From Ciceribacter sichuanensis (GTDB taxonomy: Bacteria; Pseudomonadota; Alphaproteobacteria; Rhizobiales; Rhizobiaceae), in the NCBI RefSeq assembly GCF_024055605.1, contig NZ_JAMXLX010000003.1, positions 310,001 to 374,000 of the forward strand: DNA of 64,000 nucleotides. The letters run 5' to 3'. Shown here piece by piece: positions 10,920 to 18,278 of this stretch; position 1 is the stretch's first letter, and every line of letters begins with the position of its first letter. The position numbers and the translations under genes are program-made. The notes under the pieces were generated by a model. That model searched no databases. It was given only the letters and a program-made list of their open reading frames with translations, and was not told the origin of the DNA.

Positions 10920-11555
10920 ATGCACGCCTATCTTCTGGAACTCGCTTCGCTGATGGCGGTATTCTCCTTCGCCATCGTTTCCCCCGGCGCTGATACGGCG
11001 ATGGTCATGCGCCAGGCCATGGTGCATGGGCGGCGTGAGGCAATCCTCACGAGTTTCGGCATCGGCACATCGCTGATGTTCCACGTCACCTATACCATTC
11101 TTGGCCTCGGGCTGATCATCTCGAAGTCGTTGCTTCTGTTCAGCATCATCAAGTGGGCAGGTGCCGTCTACCTCATCTATATGGGTGTAATGGCGCTGCG
11201 CGCCGGCAAGACCGATCTCGATCCGGTTGCCGATGGTGCCGAGCCTGCCCGGCAGAGTGCATTGCGGGCCTTCGGCCTCGGCTTTCTCGCCAACGCGCTG
11301 AACCCGAAGCCGGTTCTCTTCTTCCTGTCGATCTTCTCGGCTCTGGTCGCCGCCTCCACGCCCGGCACGGTGAAGTTCGGCTACGGTCTGGTGATGGCGA
11401 CCTGCCTCATCGCATGGTTCGTCGGCGTGTCGTTCTTCATGACGACGCCGCGCATGCGGGCAGCCTTCTCCCGGGCCAGCAAGTGGATCAACCGCGCCTC
11501 CGGCATGGTGTTCATCGCTTTCGGCCTGAAGCTTGCGGCGACGAAGGCGAGCTGA
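10920..11555 (+). CDS. LysE-family amino-acid exporter
   Basis: This 211-residue polytopic membrane protein has about six hydrophobic segments. The N-terminal LysE/RhtB signature SFAIVSPGADTAMVMRQAM is clear, as is GAVYLIYMGVMALRAG and FGLGFLANALNPKPVLFFLSIF. The family exports amino acids or derivatives such as homoserine, threonine or lysine, but the substrate cannot be read from sequence. The ATG follows TGGAGGCAC. It sits between sucB and lpdA and ends one base before the next gene start (TGAGATG), so the two are likely co-translated. Confidence 0.88.
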   Translation: MHAYLLELASLMAVFSFAIVSPGADTAMVMRQAMVHGRREAILTSFGIGTSLMFHVTYTILGLGLIISKSLLLFSIIKWAGAVYLIYMGVMALRAGKTDLDPVADGAEPARQSALRAFGLGFLANALNPKPVLFFLSIFSALVAASTPGTVKFGYGLVMATCLIAWFVGVSFFMTTPRMRAAFSRASKWINRASGMVFIAFGLKLAATKAS

Positions 11556-11556
11556 G

Positions 11557-12054
11557 ATGAAGCGGTCGCTCGTCGCGTCGCTTTCGCTTGCCGTGCTGGG
11601 GTTTCATGCCCCGGCGGTGGCTGATGATTGCCGTGTCGAGCATGCCGTCTATGCAGAGGGCGAAACGGGCCTGGAGCTGCGTTTCAGGCCGGGGAGTGGC
11701 GAGAATACGCCGGTCTCCCACAAGTTCGAGGTTCGGGCGGTAAAGGCCGGCCTCACGCTTGACGGGCATGTGATGTACGACGAGGAAATCGCCCGGCCCG
11801 TGGGCATGGCGATGAACAATTGCCCGGAGGGCGACGTGACCGGCGCGGATCTTAATGCCTGCATCGTCTGGCAGGGCATCGTCTATGCAGTGGATGGGCA
11901 GGGCAAGGTCGACCTTCTGCCGCCGGAAGGTGCGGAAGCGCCGAAGACGCTGCTTCTTCCCGGTTTCGGAGCGGCCTTCAAGATGTCCGCCGTCGGCGGC
12001 AAGGTCGAGGCCATGCCGTGGGACGGATTTTCATTCAAGGAATGCGCGCCGTAA
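11557..12054 (+). CDS. Small secreted protein of unknown function
   Basis: The protein has 165 residues. The ATG at 11557 comes one base after the LysE stop. It has a clear Sec signal peptide (MKRSLVASLSLAVLGFHAPAVA, probable cleavage VADD). The mature part has four Cys (DDCRVEH, NNCPEGD, NACIVWQ, KECAP), consistent with periplasmic disulfides. I do not recognise a domain. Coupling to the exporter gene and position before lpdA suggest nothing specific. An in-frame extension to 11533 would overlap the LysE gene and lose the signal peptide. Confidence 0.75.
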   Translation: MKRSLVASLSLAVLGFHAPAVADDCRVEHAVYAEGETGLELRFRPGSGENTPVSHKFEVRAVKAGLTLDGHVMYDEEIARPVGMAMNNCPEGDVTGADLNACIVWQGIVYAVDGQGKVDLLPPEGAEAPKTLLLPGFGAAFKMSAVGGKVEAMPWDGFSFKECAP

Positions 12055-12101
12055 GCGGTTAACGGAACGGCGGCAAAGGAACACACAGAGGAACGACGAA
12101 A

Positions 12102-13508
12102 ATGGCTTACGATGTAGTGGTAATCGGTAGTGGCCCCGGCGGTTACGTTTGTGCAGTCAAGGCAGCCCAGCTCGGCCTGAAGGTCGCTGTCGTCGAAAAG
12201 CGGGCGACCTATGGCGGCACCTGCCTCAATGTCGGCTGCATTCCGTCCAAGGCCCTGCTACATGCGTCGGAAATGTTCAACCATATCGCCCATGGCATGG
12301 ACGCCCTCGGCGTCGAGGTTGCCGCTCCGAAGCTGAACCTCGGCAAGATGATGGCCCACAAGGACAGCGTGGTGAAGGCGAACGTCGAAGGCGTTTCCTT
12401 CCTGTTCAAGAAGAACAAAATCGACGGCTTCCAGGGCACCGGCAAGATCGTTTCGGCCGGAAAGGTTTCCGTCACCAATGACAAGGGCGAGGAACAGGTT
12501 CTCGAGACGAAGAACATCGTCATCGCGACTGGTTCCGACGTTGCCGGCATTCCGGGCGTTGCCGTCGAGATCGACGAGAAGGTGATCGTATCCTCCACCG
12601 GCGGTATCGCGCTCGACAAGGTTCCGGGCAAGTTGGTCGTGGTCGGCGGCGGCGTCATCGGCCTCGAACTCGGCTCGGTCTGGTCGCGTCTTGGTTCCAA
12701 GGTCACCGTCGTCGAATATCTCGACACCATTCTCGGTGGCATGGATGGTGAAGTCTCCAAGCAGTTCCAGCGCATGCTGGCCAAGCAGGGCATCGAATTC
12801 AACCTCGGCGCCAAGGTCACCGGTGTCGAAAAGTCCGGCAAGGGCGCCAAGGTCACGTTCGAGCCGGTCAAGGGCGGTGAGGCGCAGGTTCTGGAAGCCG
12901 ACGTCGTGCTCGTGGCCACCGGCCGCAAGCCCTTCACGGCAGGCCTCGGCCTTGAAGCCGCAGGCGTCGTGCTCGACAACCGCGGACGCGTCGAGATCGA
13001 CGGTCACTTCCGCACCAATGTCGCCGGCATCTACGCGATCGGTGACGTCGTGCGCGGCCCGATGCTCGCTCACAAGGCTGAGGACGAAGGCGTGGCACTC
13101 GCCGAAATCCTCGCAGGCCAGCATGGCCATGTGAACTACGACGTCATCCCGGGTGTCGTCTACACCCAGCCGGAAGTCGCTTCCGTCGGCAAGACCGAGG
13201 AAGAACTGAAGGCTGCAGGCGTCGCCTACAAGGTCGGCAAGTTCCCCTTCACCGCGAACGGCCGCGCCCGCGCCATGCTGGCGACCGATGGTTTCGTCAA
13301 GATCCTCTCGGACAAGGAAACAGACCGTGTTCTCGGCGGCCATATCGTCGGCTTCGGTGCCGGCGAGATGATCCACGAGATCGCCGTATTGATGGAATTC
13401 GGCGGTTCGGCTGAAGACCTCGGCCGCACCTGCCATGCGCACCCGACCATGTCGGAAGCAGTGAAGGAAGCAGCACTTGCGGCCTTCTTCAAGCCGATTC
13501 ACATGTGA
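12102..13508 (+). CDS. lpdA: Dihydrolipoyl dehydrogenase (E3)
   Basis: The protein has 468 residues. The FAD-binding [17 protein letters not shown] is followed by the redox-active disulfide [16 protein letters not shown] (Cys41/Cys46), the NAD-binding [35 protein letters not shown], and the C-terminal [11 protein letters not shown]is-Glu pair. It reoxidises dihydrolipoamide for the SucAB complex. It is the only E3 gene in the window and is separated from sucB by the exporter/secreted-protein pair, an order also seen in other rhizobia. Confidence 0.97.
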   Translation: MAYDVVVIGSGPGGYVCAVKAAQLGLKVAVVEKRATYGGTCLNVGCIPSKALLHASEMFNHIAHGMDALGVEVAAPKLNLGKMMAHKDSVVKANVEGVSFLFKKNKIDGFQGTGKIVSAGKVSVTNDKGEEQVLETKNIVIATGSDVAGIPGVAVEIDEKVIVSSTGGIALDKVPGKLVVVGGGVIGLELGSVWSRLGSKVTVVEYLDTILGGMDGEVSKQFQRMLAKQGIEFNLGAKVTGVEKSGKGAKVTFEPVKGGEAQVLEADVVLVATGRKPFTAGLGLEAAGVVLDNRGRVEIDGHFRTNVAGIYAIGDVVRGPMLAHKAEDEGVALAEILAGQHGHVNYDVIPGVVYTQPEVASVGKTEEELKAAGVAYKVGKFPFTANGRARAMLATDGFVKILSDKETDRVLGGHIVGFGAGEMIHEIAVLMEFGGSAEDLGRTCHAHPTMSEAVKEAALAAFFKPIHM

Positions 13509-13567
13509 GGGATTTTCCGGATAATAAGACTAATCCGGTAAAGTATTATATTTTCGTAAGAATTGTG

Positions 13568-13599
13568 GCCGCGGCTTGTTATTCAGGTCGCGGCTTTTA
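13568..13599 (+). terminator. Possible terminator after lpdA
   Basis: GCCGCG (13568-13573) pairs with CGCGGC (13589-13594) and is followed by TTTTAT. A second inverted repeat, CCGGAT/ATCCGG (13517-13538), lies closer to the stop but has no T-run. Together they probably end the lpdA transcript. The loop of the T-run hairpin is long (15 bases), so the call is tentative. Confidence 0.45.
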
Positions 13600-13645
13600 T
13601 CATGGCGCGTAGTATTTTTCCGTGTTTTGACAAAAGGCAAGTGCC

Positions 13646-14146
13646 ATGACGACGAACCCCGTGCTGGGATATTCTCTTCCGCAAAAGCTCATTCATTGGC
13701 TGATGGCGGCTTTGATCTTTTTCAACCTTCTCCTTACGGATGGCATGGAGAACTGGAACCGGCTGGTGAGCCGCGGCGAAACCGTCACGCCCGATGATAT
13801 CGCGTCGGCCAACGTTCACGCCTATGTCGGCATCACCGTTCTCTGTCTCGCGGTGATCCGTCTCATTCTGCGCCTGACGCATGGCGCGCCGGATGCACCG
13901 GCCGAGGAGCCGCCGGTCCTTCGCCTTGCCTCCAAGGCGGCGCACGGGACATTCTATCTGCTGTTTTTCCTCCTGCCGATCAGCGGCGCTGCGGCCTATT
14001 ACCTTGGTGTGGAGGTTGCCGGTTCGCTGCATGGCGGCCCGTTCAAACTTTTGATGTGGCTGTTGATCGTGGTGCACATTGCCGCAGTGCTGGTGCATCA
14101 GTTTTATTGGAAAACGTCAGTTGCCCAGCGTATGACCAAAGGCTGA
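13646..14146 (+). CDS. Cytochrome b561-type membrane protein
   Basis: The protein has 166 residues with four predicted transmembrane helices carrying His at the positions expected for b-type haem ligands: IHWLMAALIFFNLLL, NVHAYVGITVLCLAVIRL, AHGTFYLLFFLLPISG and VVHIAAVLVHQFYW. Prokaryotic b561 proteins pass electrons between membrane quinone and a redox partner such as superoxide or periplasmic proteins. The partner here is unknown. The following gene starts 44 bases downstream on the same strand. Confidence 0.85.
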   Translation: MTTNPVLGYSLPQKLIHWLMAALIFFNLLLTDGMENWNRLVSRGETVTPDDIASANVHAYVGITVLCLAVIRLILRLTHGAPDAPAEEPPVLRLASKAAHGTFYLLFFLLPISGAAAYYLGVEVAGSLHGGPFKLLMWLLIVVHIAAVLVHQFYWKTSVAQRMTKG

Positions 14147-14190
14147 AACAACGGCCGGTCCGGCCGTATCAGCTTGAGGAAATGGTTATC

Positions 14191-14664
14191 GTGAGTATCG
14201 CGCTGGAGCCTGTCAGCCTGCCGCATCCGGCATTGCCCGAGGCCGATTGGGCGGACCGTTATGTTTTCTCTGGCGCCGGCCCGCAGGGCACGGCGCTGGA
14301 GGTTAGCAAGCGGATGCTTGGCCGGCCTCCCGGCTGGATCCGGGGACTGATGGCCCTGCGCAATCGCATCGTCTCGCTGTTCGGGTTGAAGGCAGCCGAT
14401 CTCGGGGTTGCCGACGCCGCCACGGTTGCCGGTTTCCCGGTCGTCTCCGAGCGGGATGGCCAGGTCGTGCTCGGCTTCAACGACAGCCACCTCGATTTCC
14501 GGATCGTGGTTGATGTTGAGGCAAAGGGTGCGGATGACAGCAAGGTTGCTGTGACGACGCTCGTGAAGCGCCACAATGCCTTCGGGCGGCTCTATATCGC
14601 CGTGGTCACGCCGTTTCACAGGGTGATCGTCAGGTCGACGCTTGGGCGGCTTGCTCGGGATTGA
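14191..14664 (+). CDS. DUF2867-like protein
   Basis: The protein has 157 residues when started at GTG 14191, which has a good GAGGA site (14176-14180) at 10-base spacing. An in-frame ATG at 14182 is only one base from that site, so GTG is preferred. Segments ADWADRYVFSGAG, GWIRGLMALRNRIVSLFGLK, VLGFNDSHLDFRIVVDV and FHRVIVRSTLGRLAR match my recollection of the DUF2867 family, whose function is unknown. It has no signal peptide or membrane span. It is probably co-transcribed with the cytochrome gene and convergent with the TraB/GumN gene; their 3' ends are 5 bases apart. Confidence 0.7.
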   Translation: MSIALEPVSLPHPALPEADWADRYVFSGAGPQGTALEVSKRMLGRPPGWIRGLMALRNRIVSLFGLKAADLGVADAATVAGFPVVSERDGQVVLGFNDSHLDFRIVVDVEAKGADDSKVAVTTLVKRHNAFGRLYIAVVTPFHRVIVRSTLGRLARD

Positions 14665-14669
14665 GTGAA

Positions 14670-15764
14670 TCAGCCGCCAGCGGGCGTCAGCGTGAAGCCC
14701 TGATTCTTCAAAAGTTCGACGAGGCCTTCTTCGCCCGGCAGGTGAAGGGCGCCGACTGCGACGAAGGCGCCGCCCTTGGCAAGCACGGGGGCTGCGCGAT
14801 CCGCCATGACGTGGTTGCGGTCGGTCACGATGCGTTTTTCGAAGTCCGCGTAGCTGCTCTGTTCCTTGCCGGCCTGTGCGGGCGAGACGATCTGCAGCAT
14901 GGGCATGGTCATGCCGATATCGCCGGACAGATAGAGCGTCGTCATGGTCTCGATGACGTCGTTCATCCTGTCACCAAGCTCCAGCGTTTCGATCAGGGCC
15001 TGAAGGTGGAATTCCGTTGGAAGATCCGCCATGGCCTGCAGCTGTTCGGCCAGTGTCTCCAGCCCGACGACATTCTTGCCAGCCTTTACCGCGTCTTCCG
15101 CAATGTGCTTGTCGAGGAAGGATGCACCCTTCGCCTTGCGCGCCATCTCGCAGGCGGGAAGCGCGACGAAGCTTGAGATGATCCACGGCTGCATCCGCTG
15201 GACGGCGGCGAGCGCAAGTCCGCGCTCCTTCAATCCAGCCTCAAGACGGGTGGCCTGTTCCGGACTCAGCTTGTCGCGGATCGTCTTGCCATCGGTGAAC
15301 ATGGTCAGTTCCGGATGCATGAGCATCGCGGCGGCAGCCTTCTTCTCGTCGAGGATCTCGTCCGATTCAATGACGATGGTCGAGGCCTCGGCGGCGGCTT
15401 TTCGCGCCGGTTCCGGCATCGTCAGTACGCGCGGATCGGTAACGTGCATGGTGCCGAGCAGCCACGACGGTGCGAGGCCCGGTTTCTCGATCTTCCAGAA
15501 AATGCCCCTGCCGTTCGGGATCGCATCCGCTTCGGCGCGAAGTTTCGCATAGGTCGCCGGCTCGTCCTTTGCCAAGGCAGCCAGCAGATCGTTGCCGCTG
15601 CAGGTTCCGTTTTCCTCGGCATGCGCCGGCTTCAATGTCATCAGCACCAGCGCAAAGGCTGCGAGCAGCGCGATGTGGAAGGCCGCGGCAAGCCAGAGCA
15701 CGACGTTTCCCACAGCGGAGAGCGACAGTCGGTTGCGGATGCGGTCGATTGAATGCGCGATCAT
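14670..15764 (-). CDS. TraB/GumN family protein
   Basis: The protein has 364 residues. One N-terminal hydrophobic segment (VVLWLAAAFHIALLAAFALVLMTL, about residues 19-42) ends in KPAHAEEN, which could act as a signal peptide or anchor. The TraB/GumN core follows: FWKIEKPGLAPSWLLGTMHVTDPRV with the GTMH motif, a central helical part, and the C-terminal VGALHLPGEEGLVELL with the second conserved His. The fold resembles metal-dependent Tiki-like proteases, but bacterial function is mostly unproven. It is transcribed in the same direction as xerC, 100 bases downstream of it. Confidence 0.85.
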   Translation of the reverse strand: MIAHSIDRIRNRLSLSAVGNVVLWLAAAFHIALLAAFALVLMTLKPAHAEENGTCSGNDLLAALAKDEPATYAKLRAEADAIPNGRGIFWKIEKPGLAPSWLLGTMHVTDPRVLTMPEPARKAAAEASTIVIESDEILDEKKAAAAMLMHPELTMFTDGKTIRDKLSPEQATRLEAGLKERGLALAAVQRMQPWIISSFVALPACEMARKAKGASFLDKHIAEDAVKAGKNVVGLETLAEQLQAMADLPTEFHLQALIETLELGDRMNDVIETMTTLYLSGDIGMTMPMLQIVSPAQAGKEQSSYADFEKRIVTDRNHVMADRAAPVLAKGGAFVAVGALHLPGEEGLVELLKNQGFTLTPAGG

Positions 15765-15864
15765 GATCTGTCCGTTGATGTCGGGTCGCCGGAATACGAG
15801 GACCTGCTTGTTCTAGTCCCGGCCCCCTCAATTTTCCTTAACGGTCTTGGTTAACGACGGGCGA

Positions 15865-16800
15865 TCAGGCGCGGGGGTGAGCCCGGTCGTAGACGTCCAG
15901 CAGGCGCGTGGCATCGACGCCTGTATAGACCTGGGTGGTCGACAGGCTGGCATGGCCGAGCAGTTCCTGGATGGTGCGAAGATCTCCGCCGCCGCCAAGA
16001 AGGTGGGTCGCGAAGGAGTGGCGCAGCGCATGCGGCGTCGCCGAATCCGGCAGCCCCAGGGCGGAGCGCAGGCGTTGCATTTCCCGCTGGATGATCGCCG
16101 GCTGCAGCTTGCCGCCGCGAGCGCCGCGAAAGAGCGGTTCGGCTTCCTCAAGATGATAGGGGCAGAGCTTGATATAGGCGGCGACAGCTTCCGCGACGGC
16201 CGGGAGAAGGGGGACTAGCCGGGTCTTGTTGCCCTTGCCGGTGATCCGGAGTGCAGTCGTCTTTTCGCCGAAGTCGGCGGGCGTGAGGTCCAGCGCCTCG
16301 GAAATGCGCAGGCCGCAGCCGTAGAGCAGGGTCAGCACCGCTGCATCGCGGGCGGCGATCCAGGGTTCCTCATGCATCTGCGCTTCGTTGCTGACGACGG
16401 TGAGCGCCTGGCTGCCGGAGAGGGGTTTGGGAAGCGATTTCGGCTGTTTCGGCGAGCGGATGGCGCCGGCGCCGGCGGCATTCACCAGCCCTCTCTTTTC
16501 CAGATGGCGGAGGAAGGATCGAAGGCCCGCGAGATGGCGTCCGAGCGAACGCGGGCCGGAGCCCTGCTTGCGACGGTGGGCGAGAAAGGCGCGCAGATCC
16601 GCGGGGCGCAATTCTCTTATATCGCGAATGGCGGCGGGGCCGCCGATGTGTCCGGTGAGGAAGGTGAGAAACTGCCGGGTGTCGCGTTCGTAGGCTTCCA
16701 GCGTGTTTTCCGAAAGCCGTCTTTCACCGGCAAGAGCCTGCAGCCATCCGGTGCGCTCAGCGAGAAGGTCGGGGTCGGCGAAGGTGAGCAGGTCGTTCAT
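15865..16800 (-). CDS. xerC: Tyrosine recombinase XerC
   Basis: The protein has 311 residues. An N-terminal SAM-like core-binding domain (LSENTLEAYERDTRQFLTFL) is followed by the catalytic domain with YGCGLRISEALDL (Arg I), ITGKGNKTRLVPL (Lys), HALRHSFATHLLGGGGDLRTIQELLGHASLSTTQVY (His-x-x-Arg, His, and nucleophile Tyr292). XerC with XerD resolves chromosome dimers at dif. The length and the chromosomal setting fit XerC better than a phage or integron integrase. No dif-like site was recognised next to it. Confidence 0.9.
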   Translation of the reverse strand: MNDLLTFADPDLLAERTGWLQALAGERRLSENTLEAYERDTRQFLTFLTGHIGGPAAIRDIRELRPADLRAFLAHRRKQGSGPRSLGRHLAGLRSFLRHLEKRGLVNAAGAGAIRSPKQPKSLPKPLSGSQALTVVSNEAQMHEEPWIAARDAAVLTLLYGCGLRISEALDLTPADFGEKTTALRITGKGNKTRLVPLLPAVAEAVAAYIKLCPYHLEEAEPLFRGARGGKLQPAIIQREMQRLRSALGLPDSATPHALRHSFATHLLGGGGDLRTIQELLGHASLSTTQVYTGVDATRLLDVYDRAHPRA

Positions 16801-16907
16801 CGGCGCTCCCTTTACTTTGAGAATCTGCTAAGCCAACATGCCTTCCAGATGTTAGGGAATGCCTAAAATGCCGCATCCAGTGTCATGCTTCGATCACATT
16901 GGGCTGC

Positions 16908-17009
16908 GATAGAGCGTTTTCGGCGAAAGCGGAATCGCCTCAATGCTCTATCTCTTTGTTTTTACGCAATTCCGGATGCAAGGCCGCTGCACGCCTTTGC
17001 TGGAATTGC
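16908..17009. repeat. Rhizobial intergenic palindromic repeat, copy A (degenerate)
   Basis: This copy has two inverted-repeat modules. The first has outer arms GATAGAGC (16908-16915) and GCTCTATC (16945-16952) with a degenerate interior. The second has arms GCAATTCC (16966-16973) and GGAATTGC (17002-17009) with partly paired interior GCAAAGGC-like sequence. The same two-module order recurs at 36875-36971. It resembles the short mosaic intergenic elements (RIME type) known in rhizobia. It ends 33 bases before the acyltransferase start. Confidence 0.75.
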
Positions 17010-17042
17010 TTTAGAGGCTGATCGGTAAAGTCGGGGTTTTCT

Positions 17043-17942
17043 ATGGCGCGCCGTGATTCGATGACGATGTTCGGGCAATTCGCCGAAGCGGTTGCTCTGG
17101 TCTCACATGGCCAGCCGGGGCACATCGTCGACACGTTGATTGCCGAGCGCGGCCAGAAGATCGTGTACCATCCGCTGTGGCCCGTCATGCGGCCTTTTCT
17201 CTATACCCTGCTGCGTTATGCGAAGGCGGTCGAATTTGCCGACGATATTGCCAACATGCCGGGTTTTCAGGCCTTCGAATATCTCAGCAATATCCTGCGC
17301 CTCTATATCAACGTCGTGAATGGTGAGCGGATACCTGAGAAGGGTGGCTTCATCATGGTCAGCAACCACCCGACCGGCATTGCCGATGGTGTCGCGGTGT
17401 TCGACCTCCTGAAACGGCGGCGCCCGGACATGATGTTCTTCGCCAACCGCGATGCCATCCGGGTCAATCCGCGCTTTGCCGAGGTCATCATTCCCGTCGA
17501 GTGGCGCGAGGAGCATAAGAGCAAGCTCAAGGCGCGCGAGACCCTCAAGCTGACCAACCGGGCGATCGAGGAGCAGAAGGCTACCGTGCTTTTCCCCTCC
17601 GGTCGCATCGCCTATTGGGCGAATGGACGGCTGAACGAACGGCCATGGAAAACCTCGGCGGTCGGGCTTGCCCGCAAATACGACCTTCCGATCCTGCCGG
17701 TACATATGACAGCCCGCAATTCGGGCCTGTTCTACTGGTTTGCAAAGTGGTCGACCGAACTTCGGGACATGACGGTCTTCCACGAACTTCTGAACAAGAA
17801 GGGTGATCGTTTCGACTTCACCATCGGCGAACTGATTTCTCCCGACCGGCTGGAAGGCGACGTCACCGCCGTCACCGCCGCGCTCGAGCACCACACCGTG
17901 CACGCGCTGGCCATGGACGGTAACGCGACCTTCCGTCTCTAA
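17043..17942 (+). CDS. Hemolysin-type 1-acylglycerol/lysophospholipid acyltransferase
   Basis: The protein has 299 residues. The PlsC-like motif SNHPTGIADG has His and Asp separated by five residues instead of the four of classical PlsC, as in the putative-hemolysin branch of this superfamily (NHPxGGxDG). Then come FFANRDAIRVNPR, VLFPSGRIAYW (the FPSG-R motif III) and ILPVHMTARNSG (motif IV). HELLNKKGDRFDFTIG is also typical of that branch. The enzyme should transfer acyl chains to a lysolipid or ornithine-type lipid on the inner membrane. A palindromic repeat lies directly upstream, and no partner gene adjoins it. Confidence 0.75.
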   Translation: MARRDSMTMFGQFAEAVALVSHGQPGHIVDTLIAERGQKIVYHPLWPVMRPFLYTLLRYAKAVEFADDIANMPGFQAFEYLSNILRLYINVVNGERIPEKGGFIMVSNHPTGIADGVAVFDLLKRRRPDMMFFANRDAIRVNPRFAEVIIPVEWREEHKSKLKARETLKLTNRAIEEQKATVLFPSGRIAYWANGRLNERPWKTSAVGLARKYDLPILPVHMTARNSGLFYWFAKWSTELRDMTVFHELLNKKGDRFDFTIGELISPDRLEGDVTAVTAALEHHTVHALAMDGNATFRL

Positions 17943-18278
17943 GGGTTCATCGCACCCAACAAAGAGTGGAATGCGAACAGGTTTTTGTTCCCGCAACGCG
18001 GATGCTTTTGCCTGCGTGAGAAGAGTTTCGATTTCCTGTGCCTAAAAACAACCTGAAGGTGTCAAACGGGCGTTTGGTCGGTTTTTTCAATTCAATGTGA
18101 GTTGGCAAACCGTAAACATGACATTAACGATCATGTTCAAGGGGCGTCGGGGCAGTTATATTTCTTGAAATGCTAATATTTTTTCATTCATCACACTGGC
18201 CACACATCGTGGAACAGCCGTTTCATGCTTGGGAAGCTGGACAACTAGACTGTCCAATCTCCCAAGGAATATGTGGAA
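17943..18278 (+). other. Intergenic region ahead of the TonB-dependent receptor
   Basis: No coding frame or RNA gene is recognised in these 336 bases. The stretch from about 18010 is AT-richer than its surroundings and holds the TGA-N9-TCA inverted repeat listed separately, then a TTTCTTGAAATGCTAATATTTT run (18160-18182) that could be a promoter core. The AAGGA ribosome site at 18264-18268 closes it. Confidence 0.6.
18115..18137 (+). promoter_or_regulatory. Candidate iron-responsive operator (IRO, RirA-type)
   Basis: AACATGA (18115-18121) and TCATGTT (18131-18137) are perfect inverted arms around a 9-base spacer. The core reads TGA-N9-TCA, the consensus published for RirA-dependent iron-responsive operators of rhizobia. 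It lies about 140 bases upstream of a TonB-dependent receptor gene, a usual RirA target. Short motifs like this also occur by chance. Confidence 0.5.

Noticed and set aside
15865..16800. The tyrosine recombinase as part of an integrative element
   Set aside because: Length and motifs fit chromosomal XerC, and there is no tRNA, attachment-site repeat or cargo around it.
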